A stretch of 35,630 nt of DNA, from NCBI GenBank assembly GCA_015488215.1, contig WFOE01000075.1, positions 1-35,630 of the forward strand. The letters are read 5' to 3'. The DNA comes from Planctomycetales bacterium (lineage in GTDB: Bacteria > Planctomycetota > Planctomycetia > Pirellulales > S012-138). Under the pieces are notes generated by a model. The model saw only the letters and a list, made by a program, of their open reading frames with translations, did no database searches and was not told where the DNA came from. Both the position numbers and the translations under genes were made by a program. This document shows, one piece after another, positions 1 through 6,950 of the stretch. The first letter of the stretch is position 1, and every line of letters starts with the position of its first letter.

Positions 1-33
1 GCTCCAGAAGGTCTTGCGTCCTGCGCCTTGCGC

Positions 34-133
34 GGGGAGCTTCCGCTCCAGCGGAAATACAAGCGTTTGCACTCGCGCTCGTGCTCCTACTCGTGCTCGT
101 GCTCGTACTCGTAATCGGCAGCCCGTTATCGGC
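34..133. repeat. Dispersed CTCGTG-type repeat, copy A
   Basis: This lies in the gene-free stretch before the first CDS. It starts with AGCTTCCGCTCC and a perfect inverted repeat (TTCCGCT-CC-AGCGGAA, 41-56). A run of CTCGTG/CTCGTA hexamers follows, ending in CTCGTAATCGGCAGC and CGTTATCGGC. The same order of blocks recurs at 5621-5704 and 6670-6758. The rest of 134-457 shows no gene I can support; the long ORF running through it is a frame extension of the thioredoxin gene. Origin and function are unknown. Confidence 0.6.
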
Positions 134-457
134 AATCCGGCGAGCCGAACTCTCCGCTGGTGTGCCCCAAGAGTCTTGGCTGGGTTCGCTGCCTCTGGCA
201 GCGATGCCTTCGGCTTGCTAGCCGATTTGCCTTCCGCGGCATTTCCCGTGCTAGCACGCAGGAAGCGGGCCTTTGCCCCCGTGGGCACTCCGCTTTTCTG
301 CAATCTGCTCCTTCCGCAACAAGAAAACGGCGGCCGGGAGCCTTCGCGGAAGCGAATCCCGGCGGCGTTCCGTTTTGCCCAATCTGCACGACGCATTCGA
401 CCGATACTGTTAGCAAACAGATTGGCTTCCGCCGTGCTTTCATCCGAGGGAAAGCGT

Positions 458-1519
458 ATGTCCGCGCGGTTCTTGTCCCTGGTGTTGCTGGTGGCCGTGG
501 CCGCGCCGCAGGCCGTTTTGGCCAAGGAGGCCATCGGCTGGACGGCCGACGTGGCGCGGGCCCGCCAGTTGGCTTCGCAGACTAACCGTCTGGTGCTGTT
601 GCACTTTTGGGCTCCCTGGTGCGGTCCGTGCCGCCGGTTGGAAAAGACGGTGTTCGTTCGCCCGTCGGTGGCTCGCACGGTGGAAAGCTACTTCGTGCCG
701 GTGAAAATCAATATCGACCAACACCCGGAACTGGCCAAACGCTACGGCGTGCGGCAGATTCCCTACGACGTGATTATCACGCCCAGCGGGCAGGTGGTGG
801 GCCAGACGATCAGCCCCGCTTCCCCACAAGGCTACAGCAGCAAGCTGGTGCAAATTGCCCGCCGTGCGGGGGTTCAGCCGCCGCAGACGCTGCTGGCCGG
901 TTCTCCCCGTCCAGCACCCCGCCAGCAGGCGCCTGGTGTTGCGGCTCTCCCGGGACCGAGCGTGCCGGCCGCCTCGCGTCCGATGGGCTTCCCGGCCGCC
1001 GGAGCCGCCGGCGCGGTGGTGCCGCCGCAACGGCGATACGCCCAGGCCGCCGTTGCCGGGCCTGTCGCTGCTTCGTCCGGTCCGAGCCTGCGTGGCCCAG
1101 CAGGCACGCCGCCGGCTGCTGCGGGTCGCGGGCGCTTGCCCTGGCCCCTGGCTCTGGATGGCTATTGTGTGGTAACTTTAGTGGAACAAGGCCGCTGGGT
1201 GGCGGGGGACCCCCGGTTCGGTGTTCGTCACCGCGGCCAGTTGTACCTGTTTGCCGGACGGAAGGAGAAGGAACGCTTCTGGCAGAACCCGGAAGGCTAC
1301 GCTCCGGTGCTTTCCGGTTACGATGTGGTCCGCTACTTGGAACAGGGCCATCTGGTGCCCGGCAAGCGTCGCCACGGCGTGTTCTACCAGGGGCGGATCT
1401 ATCTGTTTGCCAACGAACAGACCCTGCGCAAGTTCGAGCAGCAGCCGGAACACTACGCCCCGGAAGTGCTCCGCCGCGTGGCGATGATGGACCAATGGGG
1501 GCGTTCCCAGCGGCGGTGA
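458..1519 (+). CDS. Exported thioredoxin-fold protein with two C-terminal YHS-like repeats
   Basis: This 353-residue protein has a Sec signal peptide (about 1-22, ending AVLA). A thioredoxin fold follows with WCGPC (cysteines 55 and 58) and the expected proline near 102 (QIPYDV). Residues 145-225 are a Pro/Ala-rich linker. Two tandem repeats (about 234-283 and 286-335) share the pattern GY-VV-x-LEQG, then a FGV/HGV strand, LYLFA/IYLFA, a helix, and NPEGYAP/QPEHYAP, as in YHS domains. I chose ATG 458 because GAGGGAAAG lies just upstream and the signal peptide starts there; the ORF track extends 148 codons further up through repeat DNA. It probably acts in the periplasm as a disulfide reductase or chaperone. 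The YHS-like repeats may bind metal or a partner, which is inference. It converges on the cyclophilin gene with 36 bases between stops. Confidence 0.85.
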   Translation: MSARFLSLVLLVAVAAPQAVLAKEAIGWTADVARARQLASQTNRLVLLHFWAPWCGPCRRLEKTVFVRPSVARTVESYFVPVKINIDQHPELAKRYGVRQIPYDVIITPSGQVVGQTISPASPQGYSSKLVQIARRAGVQPPQTLLAGSPRPAPRQQAPGVAALPGPSVPAASRPMGFPAAGAAGAVVPPQRRYAQAAVAGPVAASSGPSLRGPAGTPPAAAGRGRLPWPLALDGYCVVTLVEQGRWVAGDPRFGVRHRGQLYLFAGRKEKERFWQNPEGYAPVLSGYDVVRYLEQGHLVPGKRRHGVFYQGRIYLFANEQTLRKFEQQPEHYAPEVLRRVAMMDQWGRSQRR

Positions 1520-1555
1520 TGGAGCAAAGCCCATCCGCCCCAGCGCGGTTGCCCG

Positions 1556-2350
1556 TTACTTGAGCACCCGCATGCGGCGAATCAGAACCGGCTTGACCGG
1601 CACTCCCGGCAGCGTCTCGGTGACCATGTTGACCTGGTTCACCTGCTGGGCATCGGGGGCAGGACGTTGGACTTGCTGCTGCTTGGTGGGCACCTGGGCG
1701 ATGCGGTCCACGACGTCCATCCCCTCGATTACCCGCCCGAAGACGCAATAGCCGTACTTTTCCGGCTCCTGGCCCTGGTGGTCCAACTGGGGATTGTCGG
1801 CCAGGTTGATGAAGAACTGGCAACAGCCGCTGTCGATGACTCGGGGGTCCCGGGCCAGGGCGACCGTGCCTCGCAGATTGCGCAGCCCGTTGTCGGCTTC
1901 GTTGCGCACGGGCACGCCGCTTGGTTTTTCTTTCAGTTCCGGAGTGTAACCCCCGCCCAGCACCACATAGCCGGGAAACACCTGGTGGAACACCGTGCCA
2001 TCGTAGTAACCCTGCTGGACGTAGCGGAGGAAGTTATCCACCGTCAGCGGGGCTTTTTCCGGCTCCAGCTCCAGCACGATGCGACCCAGGTCGGTCTGGA
2101 TTTCCACGCGGGGCTTTCGGGGAGGAGTCGCCTTCGAGGCCGAATCGCCCTGCTTTGCGGCCGTGGGGGGCGCAGAAGAAACCGACGCCGAGTCCCCCGG
2201 CGAGTGGCCATCCGAGGCCGTCTGGGCCGAGTCGGCTTTGGCTTGCGCAGAGCCGCCGGTTTCCGCCGGAGGGGCCGTTTCGGAACACCCGGCCAGGGGC
2301 AGTAAAACCGCCAGAATCAGTGCCCAGGGGAATCGTGGCTTCCGGCGCAC
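1556..2350 (-). CDS. Cyclophilin-type peptidyl-prolyl isomerase lipoprotein
   Basis: This 264-residue protein begins with a lipoprotein signal (lipobox LAGC, Cys22). A Ser/Ala/Pro-rich linker leads to a cyclophilin domain from about residue 80 (VEIQTDLGRIVLELEP, CQFFINLADN, YGYCVFGRVIEGMDVV). Cyclophilins isomerise X-Pro bonds; this one would be membrane-tethered outside the cytoplasm. The ORF track starts 14 codons earlier, but GTG at 2350 has GGAGG seven bases upstream and places the signal sequence at the N-terminus, so I prefer it. The usual active-site strand FHRxxPGFxxQGG reads FHQVFPGYVVLGG. Both the catalytic arginine and the conserved glutamine are replaced, so catalysis may be weak or lost. 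The fold assignment is firm; activity is uncertain. Confidence 0.87.
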   Translation of the reverse strand: MRRKPRFPWALILAVLLPLAGCSETAPPAETGGSAQAKADSAQTASDGHSPGDSASVSSAPPTAAKQGDSASKATPPRKPRVEIQTDLGRIVLELEPEKAPLTVDNFLRYVQQGYYDGTVFHQVFPGYVVLGGGYTPELKEKPSGVPVRNEADNGLRNLRGTVALARDPRVIDSGCCQFFINLADNPQLDHQGQEPEKYGYCVFGRVIEGMDVVDRIAQVPTKQQQVQRPAPDAQQVNQVNMVTETLPGVPVKPVLIRRMRVLK

Positions 2351-2442
2351 CGCAACACCTCCGTGCATGAGACGTTTCTGGCCCCCGGCCAAATCACACC
2401 GGGCGGACCACCGTAAGGGGACGACGGCCTATCATGCCCCAA

Positions 2443-2545
2443 ATTGCCCAAAAGGGGCAATGCCGGTTTTTTGGCCATCTTGCATGTTGCCGGAAAGAGT
2501 GGTTTCTCCCTCGGCGGCAAAACGCCTTCAATTGTTAAAACCGGC
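2443..2545. promoter_or_regulatory. Structured AT-rich leader between ppi and the CheW-CZB gene
   Basis: The 332-base divergent region holds nested inverted repeats. ATTGCCC-AAAAG-GGGCAAT (2443-2461) is followed a few bases later by a six-T run. GCCGGTTTT (2462-2470) pairs with AAAACCGGC (2537-2545) and encloses TTGCCG...CGGCAA. The first hairpin plus T-run could be a terminator or attenuator on the plus strand. I do not recognise a known riboswitch core. The function is a guess. Confidence 0.3.
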
Positions 2546-2682
2546 CGGCGTTGCCTGGATTGCGGCGTTTGAAGAACCAACCAGCCGGGCTGGAGGTAGC
2601 CGGAGCATGGTATCTTTTAGTGCTTCATGTGGTCATGCCCCCTTGAGTTGCCGTCTTATGCCAAACAGGGAGGTCGTTGTTC

Positions 2683-3540
2683 ATGGCTCCCCAGAGTAGT
2701 CGTGATACGAACCGATGGATTAGTTTTCGTCTTGGGGATCAGTTGTTCGCGTTGCCAGTGATCCAGCTTCGGGAGCTGGTGCCGCTGCGTAACCTTCCGG
2801 TGACGGCCATTCCCCATTCCCCGCCGGCTATCGAGGGAACGACGCTCATTCGCGATCTAGTGGTAACCGTCGTGGACATCCGACCGCTGATGGGCATGCC
2901 GTCGATGCGCGAGGATACCCAGCGCGTGCTGGAAATGCTTCGCCAGCGGGAGCAGGACCACATCAACTGGCTCAACGAGCTGGAGGCATCGGTTCGGGAA
3001 CACCGGGAGTTCACGCTGCAAACGGACCCCAACCTCTGCAAGTTCGGCCGCTGGTACAATGCGCTGATGAGCGACCGCGAGGCGCTGAGCGAGTTTACCC
3101 GAGGCAATCTGGCGCTGTTGGAGCTGCTGGAACGGTTCAATCTGCCCCACCGCAGAATCCACAGCATCGCCCAGAAAGTGGTCGCCCTGGTGGAACAAGG
3201 CCGCGTGGCCGAAGCCCAGGAGATTATCGACTCCACCCGGGCTACCCAGCTCAACGCCATGCTGGAGCTGTTCGAGTCCTGCCGCCAGATGTTTGCCGAA
3301 CTGCGCCGCGGCATCCTGATGATTGTAGACCACGACGGCGATCCCCTGGGCGTGCTGGTCGATGTAGTCAACGAAGTGATGACGATCCGCCAGGAGCAGA
3401 TTGAAGAGCTGCCCCGGCTGGCCGACAGCACCACGGTGGTCACGGGACTTGCCCGCTGCGACGGACGCCTGATCCAACTGCTGGACGTCGCTCGTATCGT
3501 GGAAATGCTGCAGCAACAGGAAGCGGTGGCCGCAACTTAG
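2683..3540 (+). CDS. CheW-like coupling protein with an inserted CZB zinc-binding domain
   Basis: This is a 285-residue cytoplasmic protein. Residues 11-75 look like the first half of a CheW domain (ISFRLGDQLFALPVIQLREL, then VVTVVDIRPLMG). Residues 205-278 look like the second half (ILMIVDHDGDPLGVLVDVVNEVM, then LARCDGRLIQLLDVARIV). Between them, about 85-195, is an all-helical CZB (chemoreceptor zinc-binding) signature: DHINW (His93), NLCKFGRWY (Cys119), and LPHRRIH (His156, His160). CheW couples receptors to the kinase CheA; CZB binds zinc through three His and one Cys and is linked to zinc and oxidant sensing. ATG 2683 is preceded by GGGAGG at nine bases, better placed than the TTG at 2677. 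No CheA or receptor gene is adjacent, so it likely serves chemotaxis genes elsewhere. Confidence 0.88.
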   Translation: MAPQSSRDTNRWISFRLGDQLFALPVIQLRELVPLRNLPVTAIPHSPPAIEGTTLIRDLVVTVVDIRPLMGMPSMREDTQRVLEMLRQREQDHINWLNELEASVREHREFTLQTDPNLCKFGRWYNALMSDREALSEFTRGNLALLELLERFNLPHRRIHSIAQKVVALVEQGRVAEAQEIIDSTRATQLNAMLELFESCRQMFAELRRGILMIVDHDGDPLGVLVDVVNEVMTIRQEQIEELPRLADSTTVVTGLARCDGRLIQLLDVARIVEMLQQQEAVAAT

Positions 3541-3702
3541 CCGCAATTTATCTGCAGCCGTTGCCCTGCCGAAGTGGTTCCGGCACGTGGAAAAACCGGC
3601 CCGTGCTGGTACACTTGACGGAAACGCTGGGTTTTCCTGGTTCTTGAGCCCCGGCGTCTGCTTTCCCTGGACTCTTGGACGCTTCGGTGCGGCACGGCGA
3701 GG

Positions 3703-4404
3703 ATGAGTACCGATCAACTGGACCTGAACGGCCTGGCCCGGTACCTGCATCTGGCTCCCGAAAAGGTGCAGCGGCTGGTCAACCGGGGAAAGATCCCGGG
3801 CCGGAAGGTGGGCGGCCGCTGGGTGTTTTCGCTGCCGGAAATCCATCAGTGGCTGGAAGAGCGGATCGGGCTGACCGAAGACGAAGAAGAACTGCACCGA
3901 CTGGAAGAAGCCTTTGCTTCGCAGAGGGCCGAAGAACGCACCATCGCCGAACTGCTGCCTCTGGAGGCGGTGGCCGTGCCGCTGCAAGCGCGCAGCCAGA
4001 ACTCGGTGATTGCCCAGATGGTCGAGCTGGCCGCCCGAACCGGATGGCTGTGGGACCCGGACCGCATGGCCGAAGCGGTGCGCCGGCGCGAGCAACTGCA
4101 CACCACGGCTCTGGACAGCGGGGTGGCCCTGCTGCACCCGCGCCGCCCCCTGCCGCAAATCCTGGAACGCCCTTTTCTGGCCTTCGGGCGGACCGTCCAG
4201 GGAGTGCCCTTTGGGGGAAGCCGGGGCATCCTGACGGACTTGTTTTTCCTGATCCTTTCCACCGAAGATCGCGGCCACCTGCACACCCTGGCTCGGCTGT
4301 CCCGAATGTTGAACGACGCAGAGTTTTTACGCCAACTGCGTCAGGCGCCGGACGCGGCCACCGCCCACGAGCTAATCTGCCGCCGCGAAGCGGAGCTGGA
4401 CTGA
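3703..4404 (+). CDS. Helix-turn-helix (excisionase-like) protein fused to a PtsN-type PTS EIIA domain
   Basis: This is a 233-residue protein. Residues 5-52 form a MerR/excisionase-like winged helix (GLARYLHLAPEKVQRLVNRGKIPGRKVGGRW then a helix ending HQWLEE). A charged helical linker leads to an EIIA-fructose/PtsN fold at about 83-230. The phospho-acceptor region ALDSGVALLHPR matches the PtsN pattern, with His145 as the candidate phosphorylated residue. PtsN-like proteins receive phosphate from NPr/HPr and regulate rather than transport. Joined to a DNA-binding domain it suggests a phosphorylation-controlled transcription regulator, which is inference. No EI, HPr or sugar permease is nearby. 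The start is ATG 3703 with GCGAGG immediately upstream, a tight ribosome-binding site. Confidence 0.82.
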   Translation: MSTDQLDLNGLARYLHLAPEKVQRLVNRGKIPGRKVGGRWVFSLPEIHQWLEERIGLTEDEEELHRLEEAFASQRAEERTIAELLPLEAVAVPLQARSQNSVIAQMVELAARTGWLWDPDRMAEAVRRREQLHTTALDSGVALLHPRRPLPQILERPFLAFGRTVQGVPFGGSRGILTDLFFLILSTEDRGHLHTLARLSRMLNDAEFLRQLRQAPDAATAHELICRREAELD

Positions 4405-4586
4405 ACCTGCGACCCGGTCGTGCCGATTGCGCCCGAGCAGATGTTTGTAACGGTCGCGCCTGTGGGGCAAGCTGCTACGCAGGGCCGTAACAAGCCGAGC
4501 CGCCGGGGCGAAACCGGCCGAAGTTCCGAGCAGGGCACCGTCCAATCCGGCGGGAGTCTCGCTTTCCACTCTAGGAAACCAGAGCG

Positions 4587-5555
4587 ATGAACCATCAAAG
4601 CGTTTCGTTTGCAGCCGTGCGGATCGCTGTTCTGCTGCTTGTGGCAGGCACCGGGCTGTTTGCCCCCGGGATGGGCTTCGTCGCGGCCAAGGACATCTAC
4701 GTTGACAACGTGCGGGGCGACGATGCCAAGGACGGGCTGGCGGCCGAGCATCTTTCCGAAACTACCGGCCCGGTCCGCACCCTGGCCCGAGCGCTGGCCA
4801 TCTGCCAGAAAGGGGACCGCATCGTGCTGGCCCGAACCCAACGCCCCTATCGGGAATCGATTTCACTCAGCGCGGCTCGGCACAGCGGATTTTCCAACCG
4901 TCCCTTTGTCATCGAAGGCAACGGAGCTGTGCTGGAAGGGGCCGAGCCGGTGCCCAAAGCCGCCTGGCGACACTGGCACGGCAACGTGTTCCGCTTCCGT
5001 CCGGTGCGGTTGGACGGCCACATGCTGTTCCTGGACCACAAGCCCGCCCCACGCCGGTTCGTCAAAAGCGAAGAGGAACTCAAACAACTGCCCGCCCGGC
5101 ATTGGGCCGTTTGGGGCGCGTGGGTCTATTTTGCCGTGGAGCCGAAGCGGCTGCCGTTCCAGTATCCGATTACCTACTCGGTTCGTCCCGCCGGAATCAC
5201 GCTCTACCAGGTGCGGCACGTGGTCATCCAGAACCTGACCATTCAGGGGTTCCGGCTCGACGGGGTCCATGTGGCCGATCGGGTAACCGACTGCGCCTTG
5301 GGCGGTTTGCTTTGCCGGGGCAACGGTCGGGCCGGGGTGTTCGTCGGCGGGGCTTCCCAGGTGGTGCTGGCCAAAAGCCTGCTGGGCAGCAACGGCCAGG
5401 CTCAGTTGCTCTTGCGCGGCTACGCCCAGGTGCGCGTGGAGGGTTGCGACCTGATTCCCGGCCCCCACGCCCCGGCCGTGGTGCGCCAGGGACAGGCCAA
5501 GCTAATTGGCGGCGAAGGCCAACCGGCGTCGGCGGACACCCCGGGCCGAGAATAA
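4587..5555 (+). CDS. Exported right-handed beta-helix protein
   Basis: This 322-residue protein has an N-terminal signal peptide (hydrophobic stretch about 11-34, cleavage likely near VAAKD). It opens with IYVDNVRGDD...DGL and GPVRTLARALAICQKGDRIVLA, the usual beginning of planctomycete and other extracellular parallel beta-helix proteins with a pectate-lyase-like fold. From about 205 onward there are short repeating turns (HVVIQNLTIQGF, DCALGGLLCRGNG, QVVLAKSLLGSNG, QVRVEGCDLI) typical of helix rungs. No catalytic residues can be assigned, so a polysaccharide-binding or lyase role is only possible. It is short for the family and may form a partial helix. Start ATG 4587 has AGGAAACC upstream. 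Confidence 0.75.
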   Translation: MNHQSVSFAAVRIAVLLLVAGTGLFAPGMGFVAAKDIYVDNVRGDDAKDGLAAEHLSETTGPVRTLARALAICQKGDRIVLARTQRPYRESISLSAARHSGFSNRPFVIEGNGAVLEGAEPVPKAAWRHWHGNVFRFRPVRLDGHMLFLDHKPAPRRFVKSEEELKQLPARHWAVWGAWVYFAVEPKRLPFQYPITYSVRPAGITLYQVRHVVIQNLTIQGFRLDGVHVADRVTDCALGGLLCRGNGRAGVFVGGASQVVLAKSLLGSNGQAQLLLRGYAQVRVEGCDLIPGPHAPAVVRQGQAKLIGGEGQPASADTPGRE

Positions 5556-5620
5556 TCGCCGATTCGCCGAATGCAAGCGTTAGCGACGCTCTCTTTGAAG
5601 AGTCGGCGTTTGTTCTTGCA

Positions 5621-5704
5621 GTGGTGCTTCCGCACCAGCGGCAAACAAACGCTCGTTCTCGTGCTCGTGCTTGTACTCGGCCGCTCGTTATTGCTGACCG
5701 GCAC
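5621..5704. repeat. Dispersed CTCGTG-type repeat, copy B
   Basis: This occupies part of the 447-base gap between the beta-helix and GNAT genes. It has the same block order as copy A: GCTTCCGCACCAGCGGCAAA, then CGCTCGTTCTCGTGCTCG, GTACTCGG, and CTCGTTATTGC. A partial second GGGGAGCTTCCGCACC occurs at 5753-5768, followed by CCTCCACGCCTGCAAG. That last motif reappears inverted beside copy C. The remaining 5800-6002 shows no feature I can support. Confidence 0.55.
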
Positions 5705-5710
5705 ACGCGA

Positions 5711-5730
5711 CCGCCAGCTTTAGTTGGCGG
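5711..5730. repeat. Small palindromic (REP-like) hairpin
   Basis: CCGCCA-GCTTTAGT-TGGCGG forms a six-base-pair hairpin. A related, longer version (AGCCGCCGAC...GTCGGCGGCT, also with TAAAGT beside the right arm) lies at 12383-12428, and a half copy (GAGCCGCCGACTTCGG) is near 6612. This suggests a dispersed palindromic repeat family. Confidence 0.4.
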
Positions 5731-6002
5731 AGCTGGCACGTCCGTCGGCCACGGGGAGCTTCCGCACCGCCAAGCCTCCACGCCTGCAAGTTCCCACGCT
5801 TCCCATGCCTTGTTGACCGTGCTATAGGAATATCCGCTACGGCTTGACCGGGGCAGGTGGATCAGGCAGCAGGCAGAAAAGGCGAATTTCGTTGACCCTC
5901 GGCTGGAGAGTGCGGTAGGTTGTCAGTGGGGAAGCTCTGCGATCCCCCGGCAGGTAACGGCCTGTTGCCGATGTCACTTCTTGCTCACGAGGCGCGTGCC
6001 CG

Positions 6003-6569
6003 ATGGGGCTGGTGTTCTTCAAGCGTTACTGGATGGAATTGGACCTGCGCGGCTGGACGCCGCAGGAGGTGGAGCTTCCCGCGGGCTATTGCCTTCTGGC
6101 CTGGCACGCTGACTTGCTGGCTGCGCACGCCCAGACCAAGTACGAAAGTTTCCGAGAAGACCTGGATGCGGTGGTGTTTCCTTGCCTGGGCCAGCAGGAG
6201 GGGTGTCGCCGCTTGATGGAAGAAATCACCCGCAGCCAGGGATTTTTGCCGGAAGCCACCTGGCTGGCCGTTTATCGGGCCGAGGGCCAAAGCCGGCCCG
6301 TCCCGTGTGGAACCATCCAGGGAATCGTCGATGCCAAGGGGCGCGGGGCCGTTCAGAACCTGGGGGTGGTTCCACAGCATCGCCGCCGGGGATTGGGCCG
6401 GGCGTTGCTGTGCCGGGCCTTGCAGGGATTCCAGCAGGCGGGCCTGGAGCGAGCAGGGCTGGAAGTTACGGCCGAAAACGCCGGAGCCGTGCGCCTGTAC
6501 CGGCAGATGGGTTTCCGCCACGTGGAAACACTCTACAAGGCTTCGCTGGCTCCCGCCGGAGTGTCGTAG
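6003..6569 (+). CDS. GNAT-family N-acetyltransferase
   Basis: This is a 188-residue cytoplasmic enzyme. The acetyl-CoA binding motif A is clear at about 119-138 (NLGVVPQHRRRGLGRALLCRAL, with the Q/R-x-x-G-x-G/A core). It is followed by the beta5/alpha4 region ENAGAVRLYRQMGF, standard for GNAT proteins. The family transfers acetyl from acetyl-CoA to an amine; the acceptor here cannot be read from sequence. The N-terminal 60 residues (FFKRYWMELDLRGW, YCLLAWHADLL) are less conserved and may bind substrate. Start ATG 6003 has CGAGGCG about ten bases upstream; ATG 6033 is an alternative. The gene is isolated, with repeat copies B and C on either side. Confidence 0.85.
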   Translation: MGLVFFKRYWMELDLRGWTPQEVELPAGYCLLAWHADLLAAHAQTKYESFREDLDAVVFPCLGQQEGCRRLMEEITRSQGFLPEATWLAVYRAEGQSRPVPCGTIQGIVDAKGRGAVQNLGVVPQHRRRGLGRALLCRALQGFQQAGLERAGLEVTAENAGAVRLYRQMGFRHVETLYKASLAPAGVS

Positions 6570-6669
6570 CGGGTAGCCGTCGGCTCTTTGTGCAGACCGC
6601 GGCGGCATAGCTTCCCGGCGAGCCGCCGACTTCGGATGGCGTGGAGGCTTGAAGGCGTGGGGGGATGGG

Positions 6670-6758
6670 GGAGAGAGCTTCCGCTCCGGCGGCAAAAAAA
6701 TCGCTCATGCTCGTGCTCGTACTCGGCAGCTTGTTATCTGCGACCGTGAATCGGCAAA
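6670..6758. repeat. Dispersed CTCGTG-type repeat, copy C
   Basis: This has the same blocks as copies A and B: AGAGCTTCCGCTCCGGCGGCAAA, CGCTCATGCTCGTGCTCG, TACTCGGCAGC, TTGTTATCTGCGACC. It is preceded at 6640-6665 by GGCGTGGAGGCTTGAAGGCG, the inverse of the motif beside copy B. The rest of the 381-base gap (6759-6950) has short inverted CCGGA/TCCGG motifs but no gene I can support. Confidence 0.55.
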
Positions 6759-6950
6759 CAACAAGCAGCGAACTTTGTGCCCCGTTGGCGCCTAAAACAC
6801 CAGACTGGCGATGCCGCCGGTGTCGCAGTGTGGTAGCCGGAGGGCAAAGACCTCCGGAAAGCCTTCTTCGAATGGTGGCGCTTCCGGAAAGGAAACGTTT
6901 GCAAGGACTGCAGGCGGCAATCAGAATGCAAGAATGGAGGGAGCGCGTTC

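Noticed and set aside
60-130. CRISPR or direct-repeat array from CTCGTG runs
   Set aside because: The units are six bases without spacers, so this is simple-sequence repeat, not an array.
14-457. N-terminal extension of the thioredoxin ORF (148 codons)
   Set aside because: It runs through repeat DNA (copy A), shows Arg/Thr/Ala low complexity, and lies before a good ribosome-binding site and signal peptide at 458.
2443-2545. Known riboswitch (for example cyclic di-GMP) before the CheW gene
   Set aside because: None of the conserved core sequences I know for these classes is present; only generic stems are seen.
2857-4284. 475-codon minus-strand ORF
   Set aside because: It is antisense to the CheW-CZB and HTH-PtsN genes, with the codon-shadow composition of GC-rich DNA and no recognisable domain.
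6102-6120. TGGCAC...TTGC inside the GNAT gene
   Set aside because: Spacing is six bases, not five, and the site is internal to a coding region.
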